Assembly (NCBI GenBank): GCA_030526445.1 | Contig: JAUNCV010000123.1 | Location: 1-6,392, forward strand | DNA: 6,392 bases | Origin: Bacteroidales bacterium | GTDB taxonomy: Bacteria; Bacteroidota; Bacteroidia; Bacteroidales; UBA3663 | Reading direction: 5' to 3' | In this document: positions 4,893 to 6,392 of the stretch, piece after piece | Position numbering within the stretch: position 1 is the stretch's first letter | Layout: each line of letters begins with the position of its first letter | Program-made: the position numbers and the translations under genes | Notes under the pieces: model-generated | The model's database searches: none | What the model was told of the DNA's origin: nothing | What the model saw: the letters and a program-made list of their open reading frames with translations, nothing else

Positions 4893-6200
4893 ATGGCAAA
4901 CTGGGTACCCGTAACATACGCTGTAACTGGCAAGAAAGAAGAACTTCTCGACTTTGTACAGAAGGTGCACGAAGCAGAGCAGATTGCGCTCAAACGTGAT
5001 CATGACGATAACTGGAGGACTGCCAATACTGCCGATTTGGCCCCACTGCTGGGCAGCACGCTGAAGTGTGCTGATCTGCGAGGTTATTGGCATTGCGCCG
5101 ACGAGGAGTGTGACTCTGTGGAATGGAAGACTACGGCCGATGGCGAGGAGTATGTGGAGTGGGAAATCACAAACAAGTCTTGGGAAGAACCAAAAACTCG
5201 TGAAATGATCGAGGCTGCCTATACTTCGGTCAAGATCTACTACCAGGCCCCAGCCAAGGATACCAACGACACGGATGAGCGCTATTTCCACCTTGGCCCT
5301 AAACCAGTAAACATCGATGGGCTGAACTACTACCTCAACAAAGAAAAGCATGAGGCCAGCCTAAACTTCGACACGATGTGGGACAAGGAGGAGGTGCTCT
5401 TCATTCCGGAGAAGGTGACCTGCAATGGCGAGGAGTATGTCGTGACTGCGGTATTTGACAATGAAGTTGATTACCAGTTTGGCGGCAATTCCACCCCTCC
5501 GGTCAGGGTGAATGAGGTGTTCTTCCCACAGACGGTGAGGGAAATTTGCGATTTGTGTGGCAACGAAAGTATCCATACCATCCATCTGCCCGATGGCTGC
5601 AAACTGGTCAATGCTTTTTCTTGCTTCAGCAAACTGGAAAAGGTGGAATTGGGCAAAGATATGCTGCTGGAAAACAGCATGTGCCAGTGCTTCGAAGGAA
5701 CACCCTACAAAGAGAGTTTCAAGAATGTGTTTGTGTGCGATGACGTGTTTGTCAATTACGACGAGACGGCAAAGCAGTTGGATAAATGTGACGACAATCC
5801 ATTCTGCGATTATGACTCTGAGGTGACCTATGCCGAACGAATGGCTGTAGCCCAACCCGATGAAGGTGCAGTGGAGGGGCTGCGTCATCTGAGCCTCTTC
5901 GCGAATGTGGTCTTGTTTGCCGAGTATTCTAATAATATCTATTTCAATCATACTGACCAGCATAATGTGCTTCATGACTGGATTGATGAGCATATAGTGG
6001 GTGATACTTTTATCGATTTCCCGCTCGTGATAGGCCCTTGGAGTCCTCGTAATAGAACTCCACTATATTATTGCGCCTACTTTGTATGGCGGCATTACCA
6101 TGGCATGAAAGTGACCTGTTTGGCTACGGATGAGGAATCGGACTTGCTGCCCGACTGGCCAAGCGTGGTGACCTATCTGGAGGAAAGACTAAAAGGTTAA
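4893..6200 (+). CDS. Three-module protein: YubB/Api92-like + BspA-like LRR + degenerate HAD nucleotidase domain (435 aa)
   Basis: Residues 1 to about 135 start MANWVPVTYAVTGKKEELLD and contain YVEWEITNKSWEEP and YTSVKIYY, aligning with both neighbours and resembling ferredoxin-like YubB/Api92 proteins. Residues about 141-270 start IDGLNYYL, pass through FIPEKVTCNGEEYVV and carry diverged BspA-like repeats (HLPDGCKLVN, FSKLEKVELG). Residues about 273-435 align with the nucleotidase at 1873-2367 over its full length: VCDDVFVNY against DMDNVLVNF, then QPDEGAVEGLRHLS against QPTDGAVEAVKKLS, then DWPSVVTYL against TWKEVEDFL. Here D9 becomes V281, T76 becomes E344, and the motif IV Asp pair seems to be V398/W399; only D283 matches a catalytic residue. 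The domain is therefore probably inactive, perhaps a binding module. No export signal is seen. ATG 4893 is fixed by the paralogues. Confidence 0.85.
   Translation: MANWVPVTYAVTGKKEELLDFVQKVHEAEQIALKRDHDDNWRTANTADLAPLLGSTLKCADLRGYWHCADEECDSVEWKTTADGEEYVEWEITNKSWEEPKTREMIEAAYTSVKIYYQAPAKDTNDTDERYFHLGPKPVNIDGLNYYLNKEKHEASLNFDTMWDKEEVLFIPEKVTCNGEEYVVTAVFDNEVDYQFGGNSTPPVRVNEVFFPQTVREICDLCGNESIHTIHLPDGCKLVNAFSCFSKLEKVELGKDMLLENSMCQCFEGTPYKESFKNVFVCDDVFVNYDETAKQLDKCDDNPFCDYDSEVTYAERMAVAQPDEGAVEGLRHLSLFANVVLFAEYSNNIYFNHTDQHNVLHDWIDEHIVGDTFIDFPLVIGPWSPRNRTPLYYCAYFVWRHYHGMKVTCLATDEESDLLPDWPSVVTYLEERLKG
5709..6197 (+). other. Degenerate HAD deoxyribonucleotidase-like domain fused to the LRR module
   Basis: This is codons 273-435 of the gene above, 163 residues against 164 in the stand-alone enzyme. 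The distance from the motif I region to the QP-x-x-GAVE block is 40 residues here and 44 there; from that block to the C-terminus it is 115 and 112. The QP-x-x-GAVE match is strong, while motifs II to IV are matched only by position. Confidence 0.65.
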
Positions 6201-6221
6201 GATCCAATTTAAAAAAGAATT

Positions 6222-6392
6222 ATGGCAAATTACTGTTTTACAAAATATGCAATTGAGGGCAAGAAAGAGATCCTCAACAAAGTGGCTGAAGCCATCAACA
6301 GTGGTGACGGATTTATGATGACCGCTTTCGAGAAACTCGGCTTGGAGTTCGACGATAAAGTATATGCGGCCCGTACCGAATGGGAAATTGGT
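6222..6392 (+). CDS. Third YubB/Api92-like array member, N-terminal 57 residues (3' end outside window)
   Basis: ATG 6222 lies 21 bases after the previous stop, behind an A-rich leader. The frame is open to the right edge. The start MANYCFTKYAIEGKKEILNK is the closest of the three to the usual YubB/Api92 opening, a Met-Ala/Pro-Asn-aromatic-Cys start followed by a strand and an I-x-G-x-x-E-E/I helix. The remaining visible part contains GFMMTAFEKLGL and ends at ARTEWEIG. It is clearly a paralogue of the genes at 3814 and 4893 over the first 25 residues and diverges after that. Whether it also carries LRR repeats or another C-terminal domain cannot be seen. The short spacing and same orientation suggest co-transcription with the gene at 4893. 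Confidence 0.85.
   Translation, partial: MANYCFTKYAIEGKKEILNKVAEAINSGDGFMMTAFEKLGLEFDDKVYAARTEWEIG

Noticed and set aside
5361..5993. 210-aa open frame on the - strand
   Set aside because: It mirrors codon bias of the 4893 gene. The + frame carries LRR and HAD-like similarity; the - product shows nothing.

Overview
The window looks like an accessory stretch of a Bacteroidales chromosome, probably Prevotella or a relative. The grounds are BspA-type 23-residue leucine-rich repeats with the usual C-terminal cap, TTTG-N19-TATATTAT promoters of the Bacteroidetes -33/-7 type, A-rich leaders without clear Shine-Dalgarno sites, and mostly TAA stops. This placement is inferred from features and was not searched. 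All genes lie on the + strand. The longest gap is about 150 bases. I see no rRNA, tRNA, CRISPR array, insertion sequence or phage structural gene.

Layout. (a) 1-974 is the C-terminal part of a BspA-like LRR protein. (b) 1124-1474 and 1556-1801 are two small unknown genes. (c) 1873-2367 is a HAD-superfamily 5'(3')-deoxyribonucleotidase-like enzyme with intact catalytic motifs. (d) 2454-3755 is a tightly coupled run: two small unknown genes joined by an ATGA overlap, a possible 23-codon ORF that exactly bridges the next gap, and a YqiA/UPF0227-like alpha/beta hydrolase. (e) 3814-6392 is a tandem array of three related genes. Each starts with the same short N-terminal module, resembling the ferredoxin-like YubB/Api92 family. 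The first two continue into a few BspA-like repeats. The first is interrupted by an in-frame TAG at codon 33, and the third runs off the window.

The most notable observation is that the C-terminal 160 or so residues of the second array member (4893-6200) align end to end, with small gaps, with the 164-residue nucleotidase at 1873-2367. The nucleophilic Asp, the motif II Thr and the motif IV Asp pair all appear to be replaced. The protein therefore looks like YubB/Api92-like module + LRR + a probably inactive HAD domain, with the active relative about 3 kb upstream.

A second structural feature is a 52-bp repeat (48/52 identical, no gaps) at 972-1023 and 2365-2416. Each copy begins on the TAA stop of the gene before it and carries a promoter for the genes after it, so small accessory genes may be arranged as promoter-headed cassettes. 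How the genes work together is unknown. None of the proteins with a visible start has an obvious signal peptide, so they look cytosolic.
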